NCBI RefSeq assembly: GCF_002101555.1
Contig: NZ_LQOL01000052.1
Location: forward strand, 434,001 to 498,000
Length of the DNA stretch: 64,000 nucleotides
Direction of reading: 5' to 3'
Source: Mycolicibacterium canariasense
GTDB taxonomy: Bacteria; Actinomycetota; Actinomycetes; Mycobacteriales; Mycobacteriaceae
The notes below the pieces were generated by a model. It had not been told where the DNA came from, made no database searches, and saw only the letters and a list, made by a program, of their open reading frames with translations. This document shows, one piece after another, positions 36,100 to 43,974 of the stretch; position 1 is the stretch's first letter, and every line of letters begins with the position of its first letter. The position numbers and the translations under genes were made by a program.

Positions 36100-38187
36100 A
36101 TGACCAGGCAGCGAACCCGGCTGCGCACCGCCGCCGGGCGTGCGTTGCTGGGGTTGGCGGGGCCGGTGATGGTGGCAGCCATGGTGCTGTACGCGGCACC
36201 GGCTTTCGCCACACCCGAGAGCGACGCGGATGCGGCGATCAGCGCAGCGTGGGACGGTGCCGGGGGTGACACCGGACCGCTGGGCGCCAAGGACGGTGGC
36301 GTCTATGCGGTCGGCACGGGCTTCGGGCAGAACTTTGCCGGGGGCAAGATCTTCTTCACTCCGGAGACGGGCGCTCACATCATGACGGGCGCGATCCTGG
36401 ACAAGTACGAGTCCCTCGGCGGGCCGGCCGACAGCGATCTGGGCTTCCCGACCATCGACGAGGGGCCGGGCCGCGCGCCCGACAGTCGCAACACCACGTT
36501 CAGTGCCGCCGACAATCCGGTCATCTTCTGGACCCCGGACAACGGGGCGCGGGTGGTGCGCGGGCCGATCAATGCCGCCTGGGACAAGCTCGGCGGTTCG
36601 GCCGCGGTGCTCGGTGTGCCGTCCGGGGACGAGACCTCGCGCGGGGACGTGATCTCCCAGCAGTTCACCGGCGGTGAGGTGTCGTGGAACCGCAAGACCA
36701 AGCAGTTCACCACGAACCCGCCGGAGTTGGCCGACCAGCTCGCCGGGCTGGAGGTGCCCTCGGACGCAACGTCGGAGATCGCCGCGGCGCGCCGCGCGGC
36801 CGGGGGTGCGCTCGGCCCGCTGGGTGCACCGGACGGCGGACAGTACGCGATCGGCTCCGACGGTGTCGGTCAGAACTTCGCCGGTGGCAAGATCTTCTAC
36901 AGCCCGGCCACCGGTGCCAACGTGGTGACCGGGCAGGTGCTGGCCAAATACGAGAGCGTCGGAGGTCCGACGGGCGATCTGGGATTCCCGACGGCCAGCG
37001 AGGCCGACGGGGGACTGGCGCCGGCCAGCCGCTTCGTGCCCTTCGCCGCCGCGGACCAGCCCGTCATCTTCTGGACGCCTGACTTCGGCGCGGTGATCGT
37101 GCGCGGAGCGATGAACGCCGCATGGCAGAAACTCGGTGGGGCGACCGGCGAACTGGGAGCCCCCAAAGGCGACCAAACCGAGAACGGCGACGTCGTCAGC
37201 CAACAGTTCAGCGGTGGCAGCATCTCCTGGAATCGGGCGACGCGCACCTTCAGCACCGAACCCGCGAGCCTGCAGCCGCAGCTGGCCGGGCTGGAGGTGC
37301 CGGGCGCGGATGCACCGAAGGCGCCGGCCGCCGAGCCCACCGGCGGCGACGGCAAGAAGTGGTACGCGTGGAGCTGGTGGTGGCTGCTGGGCTTGATCCC
37401 GCTGCTGGCATTGGTCGGCCTGATCGCCGTGGCGGTGCTGCGTAATCGGCGGTCCCGTGACGAGCACTTCACCGACGATCACTACGCCGAGTACGAGTCC
37501 GGCTATGGCGAGAGTTACGAGCACGCCGGTTACGAGAATGCCGGTTATGACCGGACCGGTTTCGACAAGCCCGGATTCGATGATGACGGTTACGACTCGC
37601 ACGAGCCCGACGATTACGAGACCGGCCCGGCCGGCTTCGGTCAGGAGCCCGGTGGGTATTCGCCGCAGAGCCCGTGGGCGCTGGCGGTGCCGGGGGCCGA
37701 AGACCCTGCCGACACCTCCGATGACGCCGACAACGCCGACTTCGTCGACACGGCGCCGACGCGTATCGAGTCCGACGTCCCGGCCGACCCCGCCGAACGT
37801 GCCGAAGAAAGACCCGAACGACCCGAAGAAGAACTCGAAGAGGAACCCGGCGAAGAACCGGCGGCCGAAGCCGATAGCGAACCGCCGACGACCGGAGTGA
37901 GTCTGGTGGGCGGCCTGGCACCCACTCCACGCTCCACTTATGAACCCGATTTCCCCAGCGGGCGGCACGCGGCCATCCAGATCGAGGAGCCGGATCCGTC
38001 GCGCACCTCGGTACGGCCGGCCGGCAGCGATCCGTTCCGCGCGCCCGACGGCTACCTGGTCAAGGCCGATACCGGAACCGGCCTGTACTGGACTCCGGGA
38101 ACGCCCGGCTATGACCGGACGCCGGCTGATATCTGGTTCGCCAGTGAGGAATTCGCGGTGACGAACGGATTCGTCCGGGCGGAGTGA
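36100..38187 (+). CDS. LGFP-repeat surface protein with C-terminal sunset domain
   Basis: A 695-residue envelope protein. The signal peptide runs to about residue 37 (cleavage after AFA). LGFP-type repeats (about 48-400) show GPLGAPDGG, GGKIFYSP, DLGFPT and AGLEVP several times, in two clear halves. A single membrane segment (about 423-447) is followed by a Tyr/Asp/Gly-rich tail with repeated GYE-type units, an acidic Glu/Pro stretch and a final sunset-like motif (GYLVKAD...LYWTPG, then DIWFASEEFAVTNGF). LGFP repeats are thought to anchor proteins in the arabinogalactan-mycolate wall. It corresponds to Rv2721c and is convergent with lexA. Confidence 0.88.
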   Translation: MTRQRTRLRTAAGRALLGLAGPVMVAAMVLYAAPAFATPESDADAAISAAWDGAGGDTGPLGAKDGGVYAVGTGFGQNFAGGKIFFTPETGAHIMTGAILDKYESLGGPADSDLGFPTIDEGPGRAPDSRNTTFSAADNPVIFWTPDNGARVVRGPINAAWDKLGGSAAVLGVPSGDETSRGDVISQQFTGGEVSWNRKTKQFTTNPPELADQLAGLEVPSDATSEIAAARRAAGGALGPLGAPDGGQYAIGSDGVGQNFAGGKIFYSPATGANVVTGQVLAKYESVGGPTGDLGFPTASEADGGLAPASRFVPFAAADQPVIFWTPDFGAVIVRGAMNAAWQKLGGATGELGAPKGDQTENGDVVSQQFSGGSISWNRATRTFSTEPASLQPQLAGLEVPGADAPKAPAAEPTGGDGKKWYAWSWWWLLGLIPLLALVGLIAVAVLRNRRSRDEHFTDDHYAEYESGYGESYEHAGYENAGYDRTGFDKPGFDDDGYDSHEPDDYETGPAGFGQEPGGYSPQSPWALAVPGAEDPADTSDDADNADFVDTAPTRIESDVPADPAERAEERPERPEEELEEEPGEEPAAEADSEPPTTGVSLVGGLAPTPRSTYEPDFPSGRHAAIQIEEPDPSRTSVRPAGSDPFRAPDGYLVKADTGTGLYWTPGTPGYDRTPADIWFASEEFAVTNGFVRAE

Positions 38188-38194
38188 GTGCCCG

Positions 38195-38869
38195 TCAGAT
38201 CTTGCGGATGACGGTCACGACCTTGCCCAGCACGACCGCGTCGTTGCCGGGGATCGGGTCGAACGCCCGGTTGTGCGGCATCAGCCAGACCTGACCGCGC
38301 GTCCGCTTGAAGGTCTTGACGGTGGCCTCGCCGTCGATCATGGCCGCGACGATATCGCCGTTGTCGGCGACGTTCTGTTGCCGGACCACCACCCAGTCGC
38401 CATCGCAGATGGCCGCGTCGACCATCGACTCGCCGACCACCTTGAGCAGGAACAGCGAGCCTTCGCCGACCAGTTCGCGCGGTAGCGGGAAGACATCCTC
38501 GACGGCCTCCTCGGCCAGGATCGGCCCGCCGGCGGCGATCCGGCCCAGCACCGGCACGAAGGTGGGCTCGGGCAGGGCATCGGAGCCGGCGACATCGGTG
38601 GCCACGATCGGGGTGACGGTGTCATCGGCGCCGCGGACATCCACCGCGCGCGGACGGTTGGGGTCGCGGCGCAGGTAGCCCTTGCGTTCCAGGGTGCGCA
38701 GCTGGTGTGCCACCGATGACGTGGAGGTCAGACCGACCGCGTCCCCGATCTCGCGGATGCTGGGCGGATACCCGCGACTGGTGACCGACGCGCGGATGAC
38801 CTCGAGGATCGTGCGCTGTCGCTCGGTGAGTCCCGACCGCGGTTCAGGGGTGTCGGTGTGCTCGCTCAT
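38195..38869 (-). CDS. lexA: SOS repressor LexA
   Basis: A 224-residue repressor-protease. The N-terminal winged HTH (about 15-72) has PPSIREIGDAVGLTSTSSVAHQL; the self-cleavage site is Ala113-Gly114 and the dyad is Ser148 (GESMVD) and Lys185 (VKTFKR). Cleavage with RecA filaments lifts repression of SOS genes, including recA in this window. ATG 38869 fits mycobacterial LexA; the longer frame to 39076 runs through its own SOS box. The gene is divergent from the LysM protein gene, with a 249-base control region between them. Confidence 0.97.
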   Translation of the reverse strand: MSEHTDTPEPRSGLTERQRTILEVIRASVTSRGYPPSIREIGDAVGLTSTSSVAHQLRTLERKGYLRRDPNRPRAVDVRGADDTVTPIVATDVAGSDALPEPTFVPVLGRIAAGGPILAEEAVEDVFPLPRELVGEGSLFLLKVVGESMVDAAICDGDWVVVRQQNVADNGDIVAAMIDGEATVKTFKRTRGQVWLMPHNRAFDPIPGNDAVVLGKVVTVIRKI

Positions 38870-38901
38870 GGCGCCGAATCTAGTCGCACCGCCGGCATTA
38901 A

Positions 38902-38917
38902 TCAAACATGTGTTCGA
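38902..38917 (-). promoter_or_regulatory. LexA (SOS) box upstream of lexA
   Basis: TCAAACATGTGTTCGA, one mismatch to TCGAAC-N4-GTTCGA, 33 bases upstream of the lexA ATG, consistent with autoregulation. Confidence 0.82.
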
Positions 38918-38993
38918 GGCGTGTCGGCGCGAGGTCGAATGCGGGGCCCGGCGTGGCTGGTGCGACCTCTGTGGCTTGAGTGACGCACGCGAC

Positions 38994-39016
38994 TTGTCGG
39001 TGGGTGCCTTTATCGT
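38994..39016 (+). promoter_or_regulatory. RecA-independent DNA-damage promoter upstream of the LysM gene
   Basis: TTGTCGGTGG (38994-39003), 7 bases, TATCGT (39011-39016): the same layout as before recA at 11165. It indicates PafBC-type control of the LysM gene in addition to LexA. Confidence 0.78.
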
Positions 39017-39026
39017 TTGCAACAGT

Positions 39027-39042
39027 TCGATCACATGTTCTA
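39027..39042 (+). promoter_or_regulatory. Second, weaker SOS-like box
   Basis: TCGATCACATGTTCTA, two mismatches to the SOS consensus, 20 bases from the better box at 39047, i.e. about two helical turns. Confidence 0.5.
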
Positions 39043-39046
39043 CCGA

Positions 39047-39062
39047 TCGAACACCTGATCGA
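39047..39062 (+). promoter_or_regulatory. LexA (SOS) box upstream of the LysM gene
   Basis: TCGAACACCTGATCGA, one mismatch to TCGAAC-N4-GTTCGA, immediately before a TATCTT (-10-like) box at 39064; 57 bases before the ATG. Confidence 0.8.
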
Positions 39063-39118
39063 CTATCTTCGAACACAAGAGCGAACGACCGGCAGGAAAA
39101 CCCAGGAAAGGCTCAACC

Positions 39119-39697
39119 ATGACCGTCATGGACACCCGATTCGGCACCGAATTCGATGATGCGTTCGATTCCAGCTTCGATTCTCAGTTCGAGGCGCCTT
39201 TCGAGGCCCGGCGCCGGGCTCCGTTCGAGGACCGCGAGTTCGACCGGGCCCGGGTGGCGGTCCGCCGGCCCGCCCCGGCCGAGGTATGGCCGCTGCCGCG
39301 CGATGTCGTCGTGCGCCGCCGCCGGCCGCAGGTGCGCCGGCCGGCGGGGGCGGCCTTCGGCTATCGGGGCACCGGGGTGCTGATGTCGCGGGCATCGCGC
39401 CGCCGGCGCCCGATCACGCCGGTCACCACCGTGGTGCTGGCGTTGATCGCCGCGGCGATCACGGTGTGGCTGGGTCTGGTCGCGCAGGTGGGCAGCGGCG
39501 TCGGCGAAACGGCGGTGCAGGTGCCCACCCGGCTCTCGGTCGTTCAGGTCGAGGCGGGGGAGACGCTGCAGCACGTGGCACAGCGGGTGGCGCCCGACGC
39601 GCCGGTGAACTCCGTGGTGGATCGCATCAAGGAGCTCAACAAACTGGACTCGAGTGCGGTGCTGGCCGGCCAAACCCTCATCGCGCCGATCGGCTGA
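39119..39697 (+). CDS. chiZ: LysM domain membrane protein, SOS-induced division-control (ChiZ type)
   Basis: A 192-residue protein. An N-terminal acidic Phe/Asp/Glu region (1-40) leads into an Arg/Pro-rich cytoplasmic part with RRRRP, one transmembrane helix (about 103-125) and a C-terminal periplasmic LysM domain (VVQVEAGETLQHVAQRVAP ... LAGQTLIAP). This matches Rv2719c (ChiZ), a damage-induced protein that affects cell division and cell-wall hydrolysis. Both a LexA box and a PafBC-type motif precede it. The ATG has AGGAAAGG; a second ATG lies 9 bases further. Confidence 0.9.
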   Translation: MTVMDTRFGTEFDDAFDSSFDSQFEAPFEARRRAPFEDREFDRARVAVRRPAPAEVWPLPRDVVVRRRRPQVRRPAGAAFGYRGTGVLMSRASRRRRPITPVTTVVLALIAAAITVWLGLVAQVGSGVGETAVQVPTRLSVVQVEAGETLQHVAQRVAPDAPVNSVVDRIKELNKLDSSAVLAGQTLIAPIG

Positions 39698-39771
39698 GCC
39701 GCCCGAGGGTGGTGCAGGTAGGCTCGGAGGCGTTCGATCTGGTCGACATGCGGCACGGCGAAGGAGCGGTG

Positions 39772-40236
39772 ATGCACTGTCCGTTCTGCCGCCACCCGGA
39801 TTCGCGAGTCGTCGATTCCCGTGAGACCGACGAGGGCCAGGCCATCCGACGCCGGCGCTCGTGCCCGGAATGCGGCCGCCGCTTCACCACCGTGGAAACC
39901 GCCGTGCTCGCCGTGGTGAAACGCAGCGGGGTCACCGAACCGTTCAGCCGTGAGAAGGTCATCAAGGGCGTGCGCCGCGCCTGCCAGGGCCGGCAGGTCG
40001 ACGATGATGCACTGAATCTGCTGGCCCAACAGGTGGAGGACGCCGTCCGGGCCGCGGGTTCACCCGAGATTCCCAGCCACGACGTCGGCCTGGCCATCCT
40101 CGGACCGCTGCGCGAACTCGACGAGGTGGCCTACCTGAGGTTCGCCTCGGTGTACCGGTCGTTCAGCTCGGCCGAAGACTTCGAGCGCGAGATCGCCGAA
40201 CTGCGCGCTCACCGCCGGATCAGCAGTCCCGGCTGA
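39772..40236 (+). CDS. nrdR: Transcriptional repressor NrdR
   Basis: A 154-residue regulator. The zinc ribbon has Cys3, Cys6, Cys31 and Cys34 (MHCPFC ... CPEC), then an ATP-cone (about 46-136) that senses ATP/dATP. It represses ribonucleotide reductase genes when dATP is high. The ATG follows AAGGAG. No reductase genes or obvious NrdR boxes are in the window. Confidence 0.96.
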   Translation: MHCPFCRHPDSRVVDSRETDEGQAIRRRRSCPECGRRFTTVETAVLAVVKRSGVTEPFSREKVIKGVRRACQGRQVDDDALNLLAQQVEDAVRAAGSPEIPSHDVGLAILGPLRELDEVAYLRFASVYRSFSSAEDFEREIAELRAHRRISSPG

Positions 40237-40255
40237 CCGTCCGGTCCGGCCGCCG

Positions 40256-40957
40256 TCAGTCCACCAGCGTATTGCCGTCGTGCACGACGCGTCCGCCGAC
40301 CTTCACCCAGCCCTGTGGATCCCACCAGGTGTCGATCCGTGACCCCTTGCCCTGGATGATGTGCAGATCGCGGCTGAGATAGTCGGTCATACGGACCGCC
40401 GCCGCGCCCGTTGCCTCATCCTCGACGATGCCCAGATTCGGGGCGAACATCCTCGACCGCAGCTCGCCGGCGGCGGCATCGGTCCAGGCCCAGACGTAAT
40501 GCTCGGCATCGCCCGTGTAATCGGCAGGGTCGCTGGTCAGCACGTCCTCGATCGACGCCAGGTCGTAGATCGCGAACTCCGGCGCCCACTCGGCCCGCGC
40601 GCTGATCACGGTGAGGTCGGCACCGGAATCGTCGGTGCGGTACTCGACCTGCACCAGCCCGGCCGGCACCTGCAGGGTCCGGACCGGGATGCCGCGTTCG
40701 CGCAGCCACCACGCCGCGCCGACGGTCGGATGCCCGGCGAACGGAATCTCGACGGCGGGGGTGAAGATGTGCGCGCTCGCCGTCGTCGCACCCGGGGCGG
40801 GAACGTCGACGAAAATCGTTTCGCTGTAGCCCAATTCGGTGGCCAACCGTTGCCGGTCGGCCGGGTCGACAGCCGCGGCGTCGACCACGCCGAGCGGATT
40901 GCCGAACTCGCCTTCGGGAGTGGTGAACACTCGCAGCACGCTCACATCGACCGCCAT
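40256..40957 (-). CDS. PhzF family isomerase/epimerase-like protein
   Basis: A 233-residue protein with the PhzF beginning VLRVFTTPEGEFGNPLGVV, the conserved GYSETIFV block holding the catalytic Glu, and the second-half motif VEDEATGAAAVRM. PhzF-like proteins are DapF-fold enzymes; housekeeping mycobacterial members have unknown substrates. It is somewhat shorter than typical (about 260-300). It is the Rv2716 counterpart, first in position of three minus-strand genes with the hydrolase and PAC2 protein. Confidence 0.85.
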   Translation of the reverse strand: MAVDVSVLRVFTTPEGEFGNPLGVVDAAAVDPADRQRLATELGYSETIFVDVPAPGATTASAHIFTPAVEIPFAGHPTVGAAWWLRERGIPVRTLQVPAGLVQVEYRTDDSGADLTVISARAEWAPEFAIYDLASIEDVLTSDPADYTGDAEHYVWAWTDAAAGELRSRMFAPNLGIVEDEATGAAAVRMTDYLSRDLHIIQGKGSRIDTWWDPQGWVKVGGRVVHDGNTLVD

Positions 40958-40987
40958 GCAACCGATCGTAGTAGGCGTGATCGCGCG

Positions 40988-42019
40988 TCAGGTGGCGCTT
41001 CGCTCATCCCCGCCGATGGCGTCCAGCACCGCCACCCGGGTGTCCAGTGAACCGGTGATCGCCTTCTCGCTGATGCCCGAACGCAACAACTCGCGCAGTA
41101 GATCCTGGTCATAGCGGGCCGGCTGGGTCGAGTCGATGAAACGCTCGACGATCTCGACGAACCGGTCGGGGTCGTCGTGGAACGGAAAATGCCCGGACCC
41201 GTCGAAGATGGCCAACTGTGACCCGGGCATGGCCGAATGTGCCAGGTGGGCATGGCTGACCGGGATCACCGAATCGTGCTTGCCCCAAACGAGCTGAACC
41301 GGAACCGATTCGGTCAAATAACATCGATCCAGCATGGTGACCACCTGGCCGCGCCAGTCCACCACCGCACGCAACGTCCGCGCGAACGCCGATGACGCCG
41401 TGGGCTCGGGAAGGTCGTTGAGCACGCGCAACACATCGGGCAGATCGCGCCCCACCCCGGTCGAACCGAACAGCGTCCCGCCGATCCGGCCGGCCGCCTG
41501 CAGGGCGGGCAACACCAACGGCAACCGCAGCAGGGCCAGCGCTTCGCTGCCCATCGGCAGCGACGCGACCCGAAGGGCGATGTTCACGTCCTTGGTGACC
41601 CCGCCGGAGCCCACCAGTACCAGGCGGTCGACCAACTGCGGGAACTGGTAGGCGAACTGCATCGCCACGCCGCCGCCCAGCGAGTGACCCACCACCGTGA
41701 CGCGGTCGACGTCCAGCACGGACAACAGATCGCGCATCCCGTTGGCGTACGCGGCAACCGAGTAGTCCGCCCGCGGCTTGTCGGACTGACCATGGCCCAG
41801 CAGGTCGGGCGCGATCACGGTGAACCGCTGTGCCAGGGCGGCCTGCACCGTATGCCAGGTCGTCGAGTTGTCCCCGATGCCGTGGATCAGCAGGATCGCC
41901 GGCCCCGACCCGCAGATCCGGAACGCGCGGCGGTAGCCGTGGATCGTGCGGAACTGCAGGGTGGGCGTGGTCTCGCGCACCGGCCGAAGCTTGGTTTTCC
42001 GTTCGGTCATCTCCGCCAT
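40988..42019 (-). CDS. Alpha/beta fold hydrolase
   Basis: A 343-residue hydrolase: oxyanion loop LLIHGIGDN (44-51), nucleophile GHSLGG (Ser113), acid in WGKHDSVIP and His in GSGHFPFHDD. It resembles lipases, esterases and C-C bond hydrolases; substrate unknown. It corresponds to Rv2715. It is about 35 bases downstream of the PAC2 gene, same strand. Confidence 0.86.
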   Translation of the reverse strand: MAEMTERKTKLRPVRETTPTLQFRTIHGYRRAFRICGSGPAILLIHGIGDNSTTWHTVQAALAQRFTVIAPDLLGHGQSDKPRADYSVAAYANGMRDLLSVLDVDRVTVVGHSLGGGVAMQFAYQFPQLVDRLVLVGSGGVTKDVNIALRVASLPMGSEALALLRLPLVLPALQAAGRIGGTLFGSTGVGRDLPDVLRVLNDLPEPTASSAFARTLRAVVDWRGQVVTMLDRCYLTESVPVQLVWGKHDSVIPVSHAHLAHSAMPGSQLAIFDGSGHFPFHDDPDRFVEIVERFIDSTQPARYDQDLLRELLRSGISEKAITGSLDTRVAVLDAIGGDERSAT

Positions 42020-42054
42020 GTCCTTCCCCGACCTCGATGCCGAAGCAGTATCGG

Positions 42055-43056
42055 CTAGGTGTCGTCCTGGCCGTCAGGGAACCCGTCGGAGAAGCCTTCT
42101 CTGAACTTGTCGTCCGCCTGCTGCGCCAGGAACCGCTCGAACTCCGCACCCAACTCGTCGCCGCTGGGCAGATCCTCGTCGCGGGCTAACAACGACCGGT
42201 TTTCCTGAGCGGCGACGAATGCATCGTACTGGCGCTCCAAAGCCGTCACCACCTGAGCGACCTCGGCGCTCGCCGCCACCTGCTCGTTGATCTTCGTATG
42301 CACCTCAGCTGCGGCTTCGCCGAGCGCGGCAAGGGGGATCTGCAGTCCGGCGCAGCGGGCAACCTCGGCCAGCAGGGTCTCGGCGGCCGGTGGATAAGGA
42401 GTTTGCGCCAGGTAGTGCGGCACATGCACGGTGAACCCCAGCGCATCGTGGCCGTGCTGGCCCATCCGGAACTCCAGCAGGTTCGACACGCTCGCCGGCA
42501 CCTGGACCTCGCCGACCCACGGGGTGTACTCGCTGATGAGTTCCTTGTTGGTGGAGTGCGCGGTCAGCGTCACCGGCCGGGTGTGCGGCACCGCCATCGG
42601 GATGGTGCCCAACCCGATGACCTGACGGACGTCGAGCCGTTCGGCCAGCAGTCGCACCGCGCTGATGAACCGTTCCCAGCGCAGGTCCGGTTCCAGCCCG
42701 GCCAGCAGCAGGAACGGGGTGCCAGCGCTGTCGCGCAGCGCATACAGGTTCAGTTCGGGCTGGTCGTAGCTGGTGAAATGATCGGTTTTGAAGGTCATCA
42801 ACGGGCGTCGGGACCGGTAGTCGAGCAGTTCGTCGATCGCGAACGACGCCACCAGTTCGGTGTCCAGCGTGTCTTTCAGGTGCTGGGCGGCCAGCCGGAC
42901 GGCGTGCCCCGCGTCCGAGAACCCCTCCAGCGCATGGATCAGCACCGGACCGCGCCCATCCGACGCGGACAGTTGCGGTGCCGGGAACTCCAGCTCGTAC
43001 ATGCCCGTCTGGTCGGGTTGATAGTGCGGTTCCGGGTGACCTGATTGATCGACCAT
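42055..43056 (-). CDS. PAC2 family protein
   Basis: A 333-residue protein of the PAC2 (proteasome assembly chaperone) family. Features: LIHALEGFSDAGHAVRLAAQHL, then LLAGLEPDLRWERF, GLGTIPMAVPHTRP and the GFTVHVPHYLAQTPYPPA block, with an acidic Asp-rich tail. It corresponds to Rv2714, for which a crystal structure exists and whose role is unknown; in actinobacteria it may relate to proteasome or to metabolic functions. A near-perfect AGGAGGTG Shine-Dalgarno before the ATG fixes the start; the frame upstream is a shadow of the divergent protease gene. Confidence 0.88.
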   Translation of the reverse strand: MVDQSGHPEPHYQPDQTGMYELEFPAPQLSASDGRGPVLIHALEGFSDAGHAVRLAAQHLKDTLDTELVASFAIDELLDYRSRRPLMTFKTDHFTSYDQPELNLYALRDSAGTPFLLLAGLEPDLRWERFISAVRLLAERLDVRQVIGLGTIPMAVPHTRPVTLTAHSTNKELISEYTPWVGEVQVPASVSNLLEFRMGQHGHDALGFTVHVPHYLAQTPYPPAAETLLAEVARCAGLQIPLAALGEAAAEVHTKINEQVAASAEVAQVVTALERQYDAFVAAQENRSLLARDEDLPSGDELGAEFERFLAQQADDKFREGFSDGFPDGQDDT

Positions 43057-43203
43057 GTGCTTCACCTCCTCTTCACCAGATTGTCTCGTATTTTGCCTTT
43101 CAAACAGCGTGCGCCCCCCGGCTATGCCCCGTCGATGTCGCGTCGGCGCCCCGCCGGATCTCCTCCCAGCGCTTTCACCAGGTTTGTCGGGCAGGATCAT
43201 GAC

Positions 43204-43974
43204 GTGCGAGTGACGGTGTGGGTGACGGCGGTGGCGCTGGCCGGTGCGCTGATTGCCGGCTGCGCGGCCGCGCCGCAGGCCCGTCGGTTCGCCACCGTGG
43301 AGGCAAGCACGCCCGAGGCGGTCCCGGTCCTTCCCGATCGGCGCATCGGCGCCCTCTTCGTCGGCGGCGGTGACCTGCACGCCTGCACCGCTGCGGTGCT
43401 GGACTCGCCGGCCGGTGACCTGATCCTGACGGCGGCGCACTGCCTGGACGGCGGCCCGGATGCGACGTTCGCGGCCGGGTTCGCCGGCACCACCGACCCG
43501 AACCAGCTGTGGCACCTCGACACCATCTACCTGGATCCGCGGTGGAGCGCGAACCAGAATCCCCGCGCCGATTTTGCCATCGCGCGGGTGAGCCGGGACG
43601 GCGGCGGCTCGGTGGCGGCGGCGGTCGGGGGCGGACTCCGGCTGGGGACGGCGCCGGCCCCGGGCACCGATGTCGCGGTCACGGGCTATCCGATGGGCGT
43701 GGGGGGCGGGCCGATCGGCTGTCACGCCCCGACCAGCACCACCAGGGCGGGCTACCCGTTGTTGCGGTGCGGTGGTTTGGTCGATGGCACCAGCGGCTCG
43801 CCGTGGCTGGTCGGTTCCACCATCACCGGTTTGACGGGCGGCCTCGACGGCGGTGGGTGCGCCGAAAACCTTTCCTACTCACCGCCTTTCGACCACACCG
43901 CGGAAGACCTGTTGATCCGCGCGGAGGGACAGGGCCCCGGCGATCAGGCTCCGGACTCGTCGGTGGGTTGTTAA
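43204..43974 (+). CDS. Secreted trypsin-like serine protease (putative lipoprotein)
   Basis: A 256-residue exported protease. The signal segment VWVTAVALAGALIAGC carries a lipobox-like Leu-Ile-Ala-Gly-Cys. The catalytic triad is visible: His in LTAAHCLD, Asp in RADFAIARV and Ser in VDGTSGSPW. It is a chymotrypsin-fold peptidase; specificity is not readable. GTG 43204 gives a normal signal peptide; an ATG at 43129 would add an unlikely Arg-rich front. Its stop overlaps that of the convergent sthA by 4 bases. It is not part of the M. tuberculosis core order and looks like an accessory gene. Confidence 0.85.
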   Translation: MRVTVWVTAVALAGALIAGCAAAPQARRFATVEASTPEAVPVLPDRRIGALFVGGGDLHACTAAVLDSPAGDLILTAAHCLDGGPDATFAAGFAGTTDPNQLWHLDTIYLDPRWSANQNPRADFAIARVSRDGGGSVAAAVGGGLRLGTAPAPGTDVAVTGYPMGVGGGPIGCHAPTSTTRAGYPLLRCGGLVDGTSGSPWLVGSTITGLTGGLDGGGCAENLSYSPPFDHTAEDLLIRAEGQGPGDQAPDSSVGC

